Source of the DNA: HTCC5015 sp051747425
Lineage (GTDB): Bacteria > Pseudomonadota > Gammaproteobacteria > HTCC5015
Assembly (NCBI GenBank): GCA_051747425.1
Contig: JBNJGD010000013.1
Location: forward strand, 1 to 64,000
Reading direction: 5' to 3'
DNA: 64,000 nt
In this document: piece by piece, positions 46,620-55,303 of the stretch
Layout of the letters: each line of letters begins with the position of its first letter
How positions within the stretch are numbered: the stretch's first letter is position 1
The notes under the pieces: model-generated
Seen by the model: the letters and a program-made list of their open reading frames with translations, nothing else
Databases searched by the model: none
Told to the model about the DNA's origin: nothing
Position numbers and translations under genes: made by a program

Positions 46620-47348
46620 TCAATCACTGGCACGACTCCAAAATTGGGACGCGATATCCTTGTGACCTGACATGAAATCCTCAACACAATACCAGCGGCC
46701 ACTGACAATCAAGGGAATGTCGAAAATGATGGATTTGGCTTCAGCCATAATCTCAGTTGCATCGCCCCACTTGAGTCCAAAGTCAGCCGGATTATACAGA
46801 CGCCTCTCGCCCTCAAGAGAGGTAACTTGGTAGTGAGCGACCATTCTATCTCTCGCTTTCTGAACACGTTCAGCCAGGCTACTCTCACATAACCGTTGAT
46901 AGCCTTCACGGACGGCTTTTAACCTTTGATCAAAATCTTCGGCAGCACGCTCTCTATGTTCGGCATGGATGCTGACCTCGATCAGCCTTTTGTCTTCTTC
47001 GTCCAGATCATCATTTAAATGATTGACCTCAAAAGGTTTGCAGTAGCATTCTCTCAGCAACCCCACTAGTCGCTCATCTTCAAGCATCTTACACACGTTA
47101 TACAGACTTGCCGTCTTAGCGTAGTTATCGAACAAGAGGGAGTTCATGGCCGATAGCACACTCATATAGAGCGACATTCTCAATGCTTCTAGTCCGTGGG
47201 CGGCAAGACTGTTATCCCAGTGCTTAATGATTGATTCATCAGACACAATAGGCTCCATCAGAGCCCTTTCTTGGTCAGCCATGAAGTATTTTCCGACAAT
47301 GGCCTCTGCTAGGTGCTCAATCTTGTTCTTCTGCTGACTGATAGTCAT
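46620..47348 (-). CDS. HEPN (AbiU2-like) domain protein
   Basis: A 242-residue helical protein. Residues 30-110 (LRMSLYMSVLSAMNSLLFDN) and the RX5H motif R166-H172 in QKARDRMVAHYQ fit the HEPN/AbiU2 family named after a lactococcal abortive-infection protein; HEPN proteins commonly cleave RNA. First gene of the leftward trio with the membrane HEPN-like and RHIM-motif genes; attC-like site 6 lies just downstream. Family assignment is by motif and helix layout only. Confidence 0.65.
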   Translation of the reverse strand: MTISQQKNKIEHLAEAIVGKYFMADQERALMEPIVSDESIIKHWDNSLAAHGLEALRMSLYMSVLSAMNSLLFDNYAKTASLYNVCKMLEDERLVGLLRECYCKPFEVNHLNDDLDEEDKRLIEVSIHAEHRERAAEDFDQRLKAVREGYQRLCESSLAERVQKARDRMVAHYQVTSLEGERRLYNPADFGLKWGDATEIMAEAKSIIFDIPLIVSGRWYCVEDFMSGHKDIASQFWSRASD

Positions 47349-47359
47349 TGGGGATGCCC

Positions 47360-47643
47360 TAACAGTTAAGTTAGCGGCCCTATGCCGCTAATGTCGATGC
47401 CGCTTATTTCTTGATTGCGGCTCATTGATTTCCAATAAATTCGATAAACTCAGTAACTTGCAAGTCCTTTCAATTTTCACTTGCCGACATAAGCGACCTG
47501 AAACCGTTAATATATTCAGGTGTTGTACAGTGCAGTGTATGCAGCTGATTTTATTCAGCTTTTACAGGAAGGGTCGCTAATCTCGGCACTTCCCTGTGTT
47601 TGTCAGGTTTTAACTTAGCACATTGCCTCGTGGAGTTGAATGG
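47360..47643 (-). repeat. conserved island unit, copy 3 (block-leading repeat)
   Basis: Fills most of the 377-base gap 47349-47725. The left part reads TAACAGTTAAGTTAGCGGC with the perfect palindrome TTAGCGGC-CCTAT-GCCGCTAA and the core GTTAGGG (leftward) next to the HEPN gene start. The right part has CACTTCCCTGTGTTTGTCAG and ends GTTGAATGG. About 100 extra bases separate the two parts compared with copies 1 and 2. It forms the right edge of the island, before rlmI. Confidence 0.6.
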
Positions 47644-47725
47644 CAGATAGGGCGGCATCAGAAGTGTGCTTTTAAGCGCGCTTGGCTTTTGTGGCAAAAT
47701 GCGCGTCCAGACAACAGGAGCGCCC

Positions 47726-48928
47726 ATGAGCCAAGCCCGTCTTATTCTCAAGCCCGGTCGGGAGAAGTCCCTTCGCCGCTTCCATCCGTGGATATTCTCC
47801 GGCGCGGTCGCCGAGCTCCAGGGTGAAGTGCCGGCCGGGGGCACGGTGGCCGTGCTCGACCACAAGGGGCACTGCCACGGCTACGCCGCCTGGTCGCCGG
47901 CGTCGCAGATCCGCGGGCGGATGTGGAGCTTTGATCCCGATGAGTCCATTGATGCTGCCTTTTTCCGGCGGCGCATCGAGCGCGCCCTGGACTACCGCCG
48001 CAGCCAAGGTGTCGCGCATTCCGGCAATGCCGAGCGCCTGGTGGCCTCCGAGGCCGACGCCCTGCCCGGCCTGATTGTCGATCGCTACGCCGATACCCTG
48101 GTGTGCCAGATCCTCAGCAGCGGCTGCGAGTACTGGCGGGATACGCTGGTGGAGGCCCTGAGAGGGCTTTTCCCGGACCATCGCATTGTCGAGCGCTCGG
48201 ATGTGGCCGTGCGTCAAAAGGAAGGCCTGGAGCCGCGCAAGGGCGTGCTCCATGAGCCCTCCGGCGCTGACTTTGATGGCGAAGTGGTGATCGAGGAAAA
48301 CGGCTACCGCCTGGGCGTGGATGTGCTGACCGGTCACAAAACCGGCTTTTACCTGGACCAGCGGGTCAATCGCGCTCGGGTAGCCCGCTACGCGCGGGAT
48401 CTGAGCGTGCTCAACTGCTTTGCCTACACCGGGGGTTTTTCCGTGGCCTGTCTGCAGGCCGGCGCGCGCAAGGTGATCAACATCGACGAAAGCCAGCCGG
48501 CTCTGGATCGCGCTACCCTCAATCTTGAACTAAACGATCTCGACACGGCGCGGCAGGAAAACCGGCGCGACGATGTCTTCAAGGCGCTTCGCCAGTATCG
48601 CGACCGGGGCGAGCAGTTCGACATGATCATTCTCGATCCGCCCAAATTTGCCGACAACAAGGGGCAAGTGAATCGGGCCTGTCGTGGCTACAAGGACATC
48701 AACCTGTGCGCCATGAAGCTGCTTAAGCCCGGCGGCCTCCTGGCCACCTTCTCCTGCTCCGGCCTGATCAGCGCCGATCTCTTTCAAAAAACCGTGGCCG
48801 ACGCCGCCCAGGACGCCGGGCGCAATGCGCGCATTGTGGAGCGCCTGCACCAGAGCCCGGATCATCCCACCGCCCTGGCCTTTCCCGAGAGCTACTACCT
48901 CAAGGGCCTGGTGCTCAAAGTCGACTGA
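47726..48928 (+). CDS. rlmI: 23S rRNA (cytosine-5)-methyltransferase RlmI-like
   Basis: A 400-residue class I SAM-dependent methyltransferase. The N-terminal PUA domain (residues 1-75) reads ILKPGREKSLRRFHPWIFSG; the Rossmann domain has LNCFAYTGGFSVACLQAGA, INIDESQPALDRA, MIILDPPKFADNK, and TFSCSGLIS with the catalytic-type cysteine. E. coli RlmI, which methylates C1962 of 23S rRNA, has this architecture and 396 residues. The ATG at 47726 follows CAGGAG. Core gene just outside the accessory island. Confidence 0.88.
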   Translation: MSQARLILKPGREKSLRRFHPWIFSGAVAELQGEVPAGGTVAVLDHKGHCHGYAAWSPASQIRGRMWSFDPDESIDAAFFRRRIERALDYRRSQGVAHSGNAERLVASEADALPGLIVDRYADTLVCQILSSGCEYWRDTLVEALRGLFPDHRIVERSDVAVRQKEGLEPRKGVLHEPSGADFDGEVVIEENGYRLGVDVLTGHKTGFYLDQRVNRARVARYARDLSVLNCFAYTGGFSVACLQAGARKVINIDESQPALDRATLNLELNDLDTARQENRRDDVFKALRQYRDRGEQFDMIILDPPKFADNKGQVNRACRGYKDINLCAMKLLKPGGLLATFSCSGLISADLFQKTVADAAQDAGRNARIVERLHQSPDHPTALAFPESYYLKGLVLKVD

Positions 48929-48954
48929 TCCTGGTTGAGTGGCCCGCAAGCGGG

Positions 48955-48982
48955 TATAAAAAAGGCCTCCCGATGGGAGGCC
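48955..48982 (-). terminator. intrinsic terminator of the ExbB/ExbD/TonB-like operon
   Basis: Read leftward, GGCCTCCC-ATCG-GGAGGCC is followed by seven T. It ends the leftward operon whose last gene stops at 49007. It may act weakly on the rightward rlmI transcript. Confidence 0.75.
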
Positions 48983-49006
48983 CGCTTTGGCTACGGTCGT
49001 GCCGCG

Positions 49007-49963
49007 TCAGGGCGTGAACTCGGCCGGGAACTCCAGCGTCTCCGCCGGGCCGGGGCCGAAGTTGGCCAGGAGCTGAATGCGGCCGGCCATGTCTTTCTCC
49101 AGTGCGGCGTCGTTGAGGTCGGAGCGAACCACGCTGGCTTGCAACACCTTGCCGTTGGTATCGAGTTTCACCCGGAAGACCACCGTGCCCTGCAACATCG
49201 GGTTGCGGCGGCGCGCCTTGTTGTAGAGAAAGTCCAGACGCCCCTGAATTGTCTTCAGAGCGGCCGCAATCTGCTGGGGCGAACGGCGCAGGGAACCCTG
49301 AGAACCACCCGAGCTGTCTGAGCTGCCAGTCTTGGCCTTGCGCGTGGTCTCGACCTTGCGATTGACATTGGCCACCTGGCGATCGCCCAGGTTACCGGCA
49401 GAGCCGCTGACACCGGCGATATCGGTGTCCACGCCCCCACTGTCGCTGGAGAGGTCGGTGTCAAAGTCGCCATCTCCGGCATCCACCCGGCGCTCACTGG
49501 CCTTGCTGGTGATCAGCGGTGCATCGCTGTCGGTGACAGAACTGGATCGACGCATGCTGGACAGTGAATCGCTGAAGCTCAGAAGGCCCTTGCTTTTCAC
49601 CGCCTCGCGGGCTTCTTCCACCGTTTGTTCCGGCTTTTCCACGGGCGCCGGTTGTTCTACCGGCTTGGGCAGCTCTTCCTCGGGCTCGGGTTCAACCTCC
49701 TCTTCAACCGGCTCGGGTTCGTCCGGTTCGGTTTCCTCGATCACCGGCGGCGGCTCCACTTCGGGCTCCTCCTCGACGATCAACTGGGCAAAACGCTCGG
49801 AGACCTCTTCCTCCTCGCGCTCGGGCAGTTCAATGCCTCGCACCAGAAAGTACAGGATCACCACGAGAATCAGGCCGATCGCCACCAGTGTCTTGTACAG
49901 GCGTTCGGTGCCGGGTTCGGAGTCCCAGGGCATCAGGCTGGGTCTGATAGAATAATCTGTCAT
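49007..49963 (-). CDS. AgmX/PglI-type TonB-like energy transducer
   Basis: A 318-residue protein with one transmembrane anchor (about residues 25-42, LVAIGLILVVILYFLV), an acidic Pro/Glu-rich periplasmic spacer (60-120) as in TonB, a low-complexity Ser/Asp region, and a C-terminal TonB-like AgmX/PglI domain (LQGTVVFRVKLDTNGKVLQA). In Myxococcus the AgmX/GltJ protein belongs to the Agl-Glt machinery. Last gene of the operon, 8 bases after an exbD gene, with AGGAGG before the ATG. Confidence 0.85.
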   Translation of the reverse strand: MTDYSIRPSLMPWDSEPGTERLYKTLVAIGLILVVILYFLVRGIELPEREEEEVSERFAQLIVEEEPEVEPPPVIEETEPDEPEPVEEEVEPEPEEELPKPVEQPAPVEKPEQTVEEAREAVKSKGLLSFSDSLSSMRRSSSVTDSDAPLITSKASERRVDAGDGDFDTDLSSDSGGVDTDIAGVSGSAGNLGDRQVANVNRKVETTRKAKTGSSDSSGGSQGSLRRSPQQIAAALKTIQGRLDFLYNKARRRNPMLQGTVVFRVKLDTNGKVLQASVVRSDLNDAALEKDMAGRIQLLANFGPGPAETLEFPAEFTP

Positions 49964-49971
49964 AACCCCTC

Positions 49972-50481
49972 CTATGACCCGACGGCCGATTTTTGCAGCA
50001 CGGCCAGCGAGATTCTCGTGTAGCCCATGTCGGTACAGCTCTTCATGACTTTCTGCAGCACACTGAAGGGAATACTTCGGTCACCGAGAATGGTGATGGC
50101 CTGCAGTTTTTCATTGGCTCCGACATCCTTGACCACGACTTTGCCCAGCTCCTTCTGCAGGGCCTGCTGAACCTCCGGCAACAAGTCGCCCTCGCTGTTG
50201 ACCACCTGCTCCATTTCAAGCACCAGTTTGTCCTGAACCAGTATCTGGTCGCGGGAGATCATCACGGTGACGGTGTCCTCGGGCGGTGTCTCGGCAAAGG
50301 ACTCGGGCAGTGTCATGTCCTCGTCCTTGGGCGGTTCCTGAACACTGGACTGACTGACCAACAGAAAGAACACCAGAATGGTGAAAATATCCATCAGCGA
50401 GACCAGGTTCATGGAGGCGCTGCGTTTGTTGCGCTGCTTGCGGTTGGCCGCACGGGCCGCTCGACGGGAGTGTGCACTCAT
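49972..50481 (-). CDS. ExbD/TolR-type biopolymer transporter (copy 2)
   Basis: A 169-residue protein with a basic N-terminus, one transmembrane helix (residues 25-43) carrying the proton-path aspartate in NLVSLMDIFTILVFFLLVSQ, and a periplasmic domain. The start overlaps the preceding exbD stop (ATGA). Two ExbD-type proteins with one ExbB-type protein match the AglQ/AglS plus AglR set of Myxococcus and differ from single TonB-ExbB-ExbD systems. Confidence 0.9.
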   Translation of the reverse strand: MSAHSRRAARAANRKQRNKRSASMNLVSLMDIFTILVFFLLVSQSSVQEPPKDEDMTLPESFAETPPEDTVTVMISRDQILVQDKLVLEMEQVVNSEGDLLPEVQQALQKELGKVVVKDVGANEKLQAITILGDRSIPFSVLQKVMKSCTDMGYTRISLAVLQKSAVGS

Positions 50482-50999
50482 GAATCACCTCCTTCTTCCG
50501 GCGGCGCCTGGCCAATGGAAACGGCCGGGAACAGGGGCTTGCGATGTATCTCGCCGTCCTCTTCCCAGACCTTTTCCCGCAGGGCGTCCATGGCCGCGAT
50601 CAAACGCTGGTACTCAATGTCGCTTTCCAGCAGCACAGTGGCGCTCTGGGTGTCGGGAAGACGCTCCTTGGCCTCCATGAGGTACTCCGTCAGCTGCTCA
50701 ATGGGATACTCGCCGCTCTCGTCGGCGTTGAGCTCCAGGGCAATCTCCTGGCCGTTATTCACCAGAAGCCTGCCATCGCGCAGGATGACTTGCACCTTCT
50801 CTTTGGGCTCGTCCGGTTCGTCTTTTGGTTCCGGCTGTTCCTGCTGCGAGTCGGGCATATTCAGCTCGAGTACAGCCATTTGCGAAAATACCGCCGAGAT
50901 CAAAAGAAAGGGAACCAGCACCACCATCAGGTTGAGAAACGCGGTGACATTGAGCTCCGTAGGCTCCTGCCGGTGTTTGTGCCTTCTCAGTCGGCTCAT
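50478..50999 (-). CDS. ExbD/TolR-type biopolymer transporter (copy 1)
   Basis: A 173-residue protein. The transmembrane helix at about residues 18-40 reads LNVTAFLNLMVVLVPFLLIS; the usual proton-carrying Asp of ExbD is replaced by Asn in this segment (FLNLMVVL), so this copy may be structural while copy 2 (LMDIF) carries protons. An acidic linker (PEPKDEPDEPKEKV) follows. Two bases after the ExbB-type gene and overlapping the next exbD by four. Confidence 0.85.
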   Translation of the reverse strand: MSRLRRHKHRQEPTELNVTAFLNLMVVLVPFLLISAVFSQMAVLELNMPDSQQEQPEPKDEPDEPKEKVQVILRDGRLLVNNGQEIALELNADESGEYPIEQLTEYLMEAKERLPDTQSATVLLESDIEYQRLIAAMDALREKVWEEDGEIHRKPLFPAVSIGQAPPEEGGDS

Positions 51000-51001
51000 G
51001 A

Positions 51002-51634
51002 TTAACCCTGAATTTCAGATTCGGTAATCGCATTGATGGTCTTCACCGAGACCATCTCCAGACCGTCCACCGCTTCGCTGGCTTTGGTGGAGATAAAGTA
51101 GTGAATCAGCAAAAGCGGGATACCGGCCATCAAACCGAAAGCTGTGGTGTTCATGGCCACGGAAATACTCTGGGAGAGCAAGTCGGCTTTCTCTGCAGGG
51201 TTGGCGCTGGCCACGGCGGTAAAGGCGGCGATCAGGCCCATAATGGTACCCAGAAGCCCCAACAAGGTGGCGATATTGGCCAGAGTGGCAATGTAGGGTG
51301 TGCGCTTCTCCAGCTGGGGCGTCACCTCCATCAGCCCCTCTTCCATGGCGATCTCGATGTCGTCACGGCGGCGACCGCTGGCGTGGCGGCTCAGGCCGTA
51401 GCCAATGATCTTGCTGACTTCGGAGTCAGTTTGATCGGCAGCCTGGCGGGCCTTTTTAATGTCGCCCGCCTTGAGCAGCGGCTCGACATAGGTCCAGACT
51501 TTTTTGTTATTGCGGGTGTGCTTGCTCAAATAGACATAGCGCTCAATGGCAATAGCCAGGCCCCACACCAGTACACCTGCGATGATGTACATGAACTCAC
51601 CACCATCCTGAAAGAAACGGATCACTGTTTCCAC
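51002..51634 (-). CDS. MotA/TolQ/ExbB-type proton channel protein
   Basis: A 210-residue inner-membrane protein with three transmembrane segments (about 14-33, 110-135, 150-180) and the family core TPYIATLANIATLLGLLGTI, MNTTAFGLMAGIPLLLIHYF. It forms the stator with the two ExbD proteins and uses proton flow to drive the TonB/AgmX-like partner. The start is GTG at 51634 with GAGGAG upstream. Confidence 0.93.
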   Translation of the reverse strand: METVIRFFQDGGEFMYIIAGVLVWGLAIAIERYVYLSKHTRNNKKVWTYVEPLLKAGDIKKARQAADQTDSEVSKIIGYGLSRHASGRRRDDIEIAMEEGLMEVTPQLEKRTPYIATLANIATLLGLLGTIMGLIAAFTAVASANPAEKADLLSQSISVAMNTTAFGLMAGIPLLLIHYFISTKASEAVDGLEMVSVKTINAITESEIQG

Positions 51635-51637
51635 GGC

Positions 51638-51904
51638 TTACTCCTCAACTTGTAACGATTGGTAAAATTGAACATTGCGAACCAGCGCTTTGCGGTCAAT
51701 CCGCGGAAAGCGCTCATCCATTAAACTCTGTTTGGGCAGATTGGGCGTACTGCCAACCTCATCGCGCTTCCACGGCACGATAATGATCGACTGGGGCAAT
51801 TCGTTATTGCCAATAATCGAAACCCCCTCGACCTGTCGCGCCTCCTGAGCTTGCGCTGCACAGGCCATGCAGACCAGTGCTGCCGCGATCAAACGATATC
51901 TCAC
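51638..51904 (-). CDS. small exported protein of the ExbB/ExbD operon (hypothetical)
   Basis: An 88-residue protein with a signal peptide (MRYRLIAAALVCMACAAQAQ, cleavage likely after AQA) and a short mature part with VEGVSIIGNNELPQSIIIVP and WKRDEVGS. The GTG start overlaps the stop of the upstream TPR lipoprotein gene (GTGA), and its stop is three bases before the ExbB-type start, so it is tightly embedded in the operon. Function unknown; probably a periplasmic partner. Confidence 0.75.
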   Translation of the reverse strand: MRYRLIAAALVCMACAAQAQEARQVEGVSIIGNNELPQSIIIVPWKRDEVGSTPNLPKQSLMDERFPRIDRKALVRNVQFYQSLQVEE

Positions 51905-52491
51905 GATGCTTCCCCCCTCTCCATTTTGGCTTCAAGGGATTGTATCCACAAACCGACCTCGTCATCCGGCTCCCCGCTCAACTTCTGAAACTGCCGATAG
52001 TGCTCAAGAGCACAGGCGGCATCATTGAGATAGAGCTCGCAGAGCACGCCCAGATTGTAGTGGGGGCGGGGGTCGGCCGGGTTTCTCGATATTTGCTGCT
52101 GATAAAAGCGCTTGGCACGCTCAAAATCGCCTTTCATGCGATAGGCGATGGCCATCGCATTGACGATGTCGGCATTGCCGGGGGCCATGCTGAGGGCCCG
52201 GGTCAAACTTTCAATGCCCGATTCGTGATCACCCGTTTCGATCTGGGCAACGCCCAGGTTGGCCACCACTTCGGCTTCAACACCGACCTTTTCGCTGGCT
52301 CGCTCCAGCAGGGGCAGTGCCTCTTCATAGTCGCCGGCGCGAAGCACTTCCAGCGCGTAGACATAGGCCTGATCGGGCGTCATGGACTGATGGTCCAGGC
52401 GCGGCTTGGACGACTGAGTGCCACCACAGGCCGACAGAAACAGACAGACAATGCTGACGGCGAGTAACCGATACCACTGTACTTTACTCAT
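51901..52491 (-). CDS. TPR lipoprotein
   Basis: A 196-residue lipoprotein from the ATG at 52491: signal MSKVQWYRLLAVSIVCLFLS with the lipobox LSAC. At least three TPR units follow (QAYVYALEVLRAGDYEEALP, EVVANLGVAQIETGDHESGI, DIVNAMAIAYRMKGDFERAK), resembling PilF/Tgl-type pilotins, which help assemble envelope complexes. Overlaps the large TPR gene by eight bases. Confidence 0.87.
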   Translation of the reverse strand: MSKVQWYRLLAVSIVCLFLSACGGTQSSKPRLDHQSMTPDQAYVYALEVLRAGDYEEALPLLERASEKVGVEAEVVANLGVAQIETGDHESGIESLTRALSMAPGNADIVNAMAIAYRMKGDFERAKRFYQQQISRNPADPRPHYNLGVLCELYLNDAACALEHYRQFQKLSGEPDDEVGLWIQSLEAKMERGEAS

Positions 52492-55303
52492 TGCTGTCCT
52501 CCCCTTCCTCGGCGATCGTAATATAGGGTTCGCGCTTCTCTTGGCGGTCATACTCGAAAGGCATCAGCTGGCCGAGGGCCTGGATGCTCTGGTTGACCCA
52601 GCGGTCGTAGTAACCCGTTTTGTGAAGGCGTTTGACATTGGCCTCGTAGACCGCAATCGCCTCCTCTTCAAAGGGATAAGCCTGTTCCTCAAGAAGGATG
52701 TCGTACTGTTCGATTTCCATCTCGGACATGCCGCCAGGGCGCTCGGATTCCATCAGTGAGTCAACGAAGTCCTGGTAGATTTGCCCGATGCGATAAGTCG
52801 ACTCCGTGGTCACCTCGGCAACACCGTAGGCGCTGGCCCGCTCATAGGCGCTGATCGTTTTGTCGAACAGTTTCTGCTTGCGTGCCATGTTTTCCTGCAG
52901 CGGCTGAACCAGACGGATTTTTTCGTAAGCTTCGAGTCTGGGCTCTGCCAGCCCCAGGCTGGCCTGTGCGGCGAGGAAGGTGGTGCGATCGGTGCGTTCG
53001 GCTCCGGCCCTGGCATCGGCGACCACAATTTCGCTCAACATGCGATAGTGCTCGCGCAGATTATCCTGCTCCTTGTAGACGATGGAGATGTCATTCATGA
53101 CCTCGACGACATCTTCCGCCGGACTGGGGAAGCGCTCGATAAAGTCGCGGTAAACTGCCAGGGACTGATCCTGCTGCCCTGCGTCTTCATACAACTTGGC
53201 CGCTTTCAGGGTCGCCTTGCGACGGCGATCCGGATCTTCGTCGGTTCGCCCGATCACAATAAACTCTTCCGCCGCCTTGACGGGCTGATCGGTCTGGTCG
53301 TAGAGCACGGCCAACTTGCGCACGATATCGTCCTTGAACCGGTTGTCCGGGTTATCGCTGCGCAGTCCCTCCAGCAAGTCGATTGCCTTGGTCGGGCTCT
53401 CGGCGTTGATGTAAGCCGTGGCGGCGTCGTAGTCCGCGTTGACCACCAAATCCGAGCCGGGCACTTTTTCGCGGACCCGGGCAAAGGCGCGAGCCGCTTC
53501 GGTGTAATTCTCTTCCTCTCTGGCGTCCTCACCCTGCTGGTAGATCACCGCCGCCAGCTGGTCGCGGACCTCGGCGTACTCTTCATCGGCGGGATCCGTC
53601 AATTCCAGAACATTTTCAAAGCCGCGCTCGGCACGGGCGTACTGTTTCTCCTTGAAACTGGCCGAAGCCATCAGACGCCAAATAGAGCGGCGTTCCCTGG
53701 CCGGGGCATTGGGGAAGCGCTCGATATACAATTCAGCCAGTTTGGCCGCCTGATCGTAATTTTCCGCCTCATAGACGCGCTCTGCGGCCACCGTAATGAT
53801 TTCGGCGGCTTTCGGGTGCTGGGGAAACGCGTAGACGAAGCGAAGATAGCCGTTGACCGAGGCCAGTTGAGCCACCTGAATACGATCCTCGTCGGTCATC
53901 GTATCGATGTGTTTCTCATGGGCCTGGAGTGCGGCATAGCCGGCTTCCGCGGAGCGCTTGTGCGACGGGTACTCGTAGGCAGTCACTTCATACTGGCGAG
54001 CGGCGCGGGTGTAATCTTCGGCGGCATAGAGCATGTCCGCGTACTGGAAACTCATGCGGTAAACCGTCGAGCCTTTCTCGTGAATGCCAAGATAGGCTTG
54101 ATACCATTTTTCCGCCCGGTCGAAATCCGACTGGCTGTTATTGCTGCTCCACTCGGCGTTGTAGTGCTCGGCCAGCTCCCGTTGTGTGTACTCCACGGCC
54201 GCTCGAACATCGGGCAGGTCAACGCCCTTGAAGTAAGTCCAGAACTCACTGCCGGGGGCAAAGTCCGTCGCCAGACGGGCTTTTTCCTCCAGCACCTTGT
54301 CCGTCATCCCCTCATCGGCATACAGGTCAATAATCAACTTCTGCTTGTCGAGCGCGTCCCGCTTGTAGGGGTTTCTGACCAGGTAAGCGCGGTAGGCGGC
54401 GACCGCTTCAACCGTGAGGTCCTTCTCCAGATACTGTTCGGCCATGCGCTCGTAAATCAGGTCTTCATAGTCGCGGGGACCGATATTGCGTTCCAGATAG
54501 GGGGCAATGGTGCGAGGTCCCCCCATGTAATAGAAATTGAGGGCCACGATGCGCAGCGCTTCATCGGTGCGGGATTCATCTCCGACCAATTCACCCTTGA
54601 GTCCGCGGCGGGTACTGAGATCAAGCAAGGTAAACAGGGGTTTGAGACTCTCGCGATAGTCGCCCAGTTTGAATGAGGACCAGCCCGCCTTGAACAGGGC
54701 CTGGGGATAGAGGTCGGAGCTCTCGCCGTAGCGTATGACTTCGTCATAGGCCTCCAGTGCCTTCGTGTAGTTGCCGGCACTGAAGTAGGTTTCACCGAGA
54801 CGGAACTGAATTTCATCGTAGCGACTGGAGTTCGGGTGGCGGGCGACCAGTGTTTTGAGGACGGAAGTGGCTTTGGCCGGCTCACCCAGGTTTTCGTAAG
54901 CACGGGCCATTTGATAGAGCACATCGGCACTGGCCGGGTAGTGTCCGTCGCGACCGAGCAGATTGCGGTAGTGAGAGACGGAACGCTCCAGCATTTCACG
55001 CCCCCTTTCGAGAGATTGACGGTCGTCGCTGGTGTCCATGATTTTAAGGCCGAGACGCAGGTGCAAATCCCCCAACCGGTGCAACGCCTTCGATGAGTCG
55101 GCCTCGCCGGGGTTTTGCTCCAGATACTGCTGATAATTGCGCAGTGCCTTTTCGTCCGGGTCGCCCTGAACCCGCTGATCGCCCAATTCCGTGCTCTGGT
55201 TGTAGATGGAATCCAGTGTCTGTTCTGCCGATACAGGCGACGACAGCGTCAACAGCCCCCCGAGCGCCATCACCAGGCCAATTGTCATTCTCTGATTGCG
55301 CAC
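52484..55303 (-). CDS. large periplasmic TPR-repeat protein
   Basis: A 939-residue protein with a signal peptide (MTIGLVMALGGLLTLSSPVSA) and TPR-like repeats over almost the full length (for example SADVLYQMARAYENLGEPAK, LFKAGWSSFKLGDYRESLKP, ADMLYAAEDYTRAARQYEVT). The likely start is GTG at 55303 (GGGGGGAG upstream), sharing its G with the preceding TAG stop; an in-frame ATG is at 55288. Similar large TPR proteins accompany AglRQS-like stators. Probably a periplasmic scaffold. Confidence 0.85.
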   Translation of the reverse strand: MRNQRMTIGLVMALGGLLTLSSPVSAEQTLDSIYNQSTELGDQRVQGDPDEKALRNYQQYLEQNPGEADSSKALHRLGDLHLRLGLKIMDTSDDRQSLERGREMLERSVSHYRNLLGRDGHYPASADVLYQMARAYENLGEPAKATSVLKTLVARHPNSSRYDEIQFRLGETYFSAGNYTKALEAYDEVIRYGESSDLYPQALFKAGWSSFKLGDYRESLKPLFTLLDLSTRRGLKGELVGDESRTDEALRIVALNFYYMGGPRTIAPYLERNIGPRDYEDLIYERMAEQYLEKDLTVEAVAAYRAYLVRNPYKRDALDKQKLIIDLYADEGMTDKVLEEKARLATDFAPGSEFWTYFKGVDLPDVRAAVEYTQRELAEHYNAEWSSNNSQSDFDRAEKWYQAYLGIHEKGSTVYRMSFQYADMLYAAEDYTRAARQYEVTAYEYPSHKRSAEAGYAALQAHEKHIDTMTDEDRIQVAQLASVNGYLRFVYAFPQHPKAAEIITVAAERVYEAENYDQAAKLAELYIERFPNAPARERRSIWRLMASASFKEKQYARAERGFENVLELTDPADEEYAEVRDQLAAVIYQQGEDAREEENYTEAARAFARVREKVPGSDLVVNADYDAATAYINAESPTKAIDLLEGLRSDNPDNRFKDDIVRKLAVLYDQTDQPVKAAEEFIVIGRTDEDPDRRRKATLKAAKLYEDAGQQDQSLAVYRDFIERFPSPAEDVVEVMNDISIVYKEQDNLREHYRMLSEIVVADARAGAERTDRTTFLAAQASLGLAEPRLEAYEKIRLVQPLQENMARKQKLFDKTISAYERASAYGVAEVTTESTYRIGQIYQDFVDSLMESERPGGMSEMEIEQYDILLEEQAYPFEEEAIAVYEANVKRLHKTGYYDRWVNQSIQALGQLMPFEYDRQEKREPYITIAEEGEDSNE

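Noticed and set aside
37690..47720. Insertion sequence, prophage or CRISPR explanation for the accessory island
   Set aside because: No transposase, integrase or phage structural gene is seen, and there are no short regularly spaced repeats; attC-like palindromes fit better.
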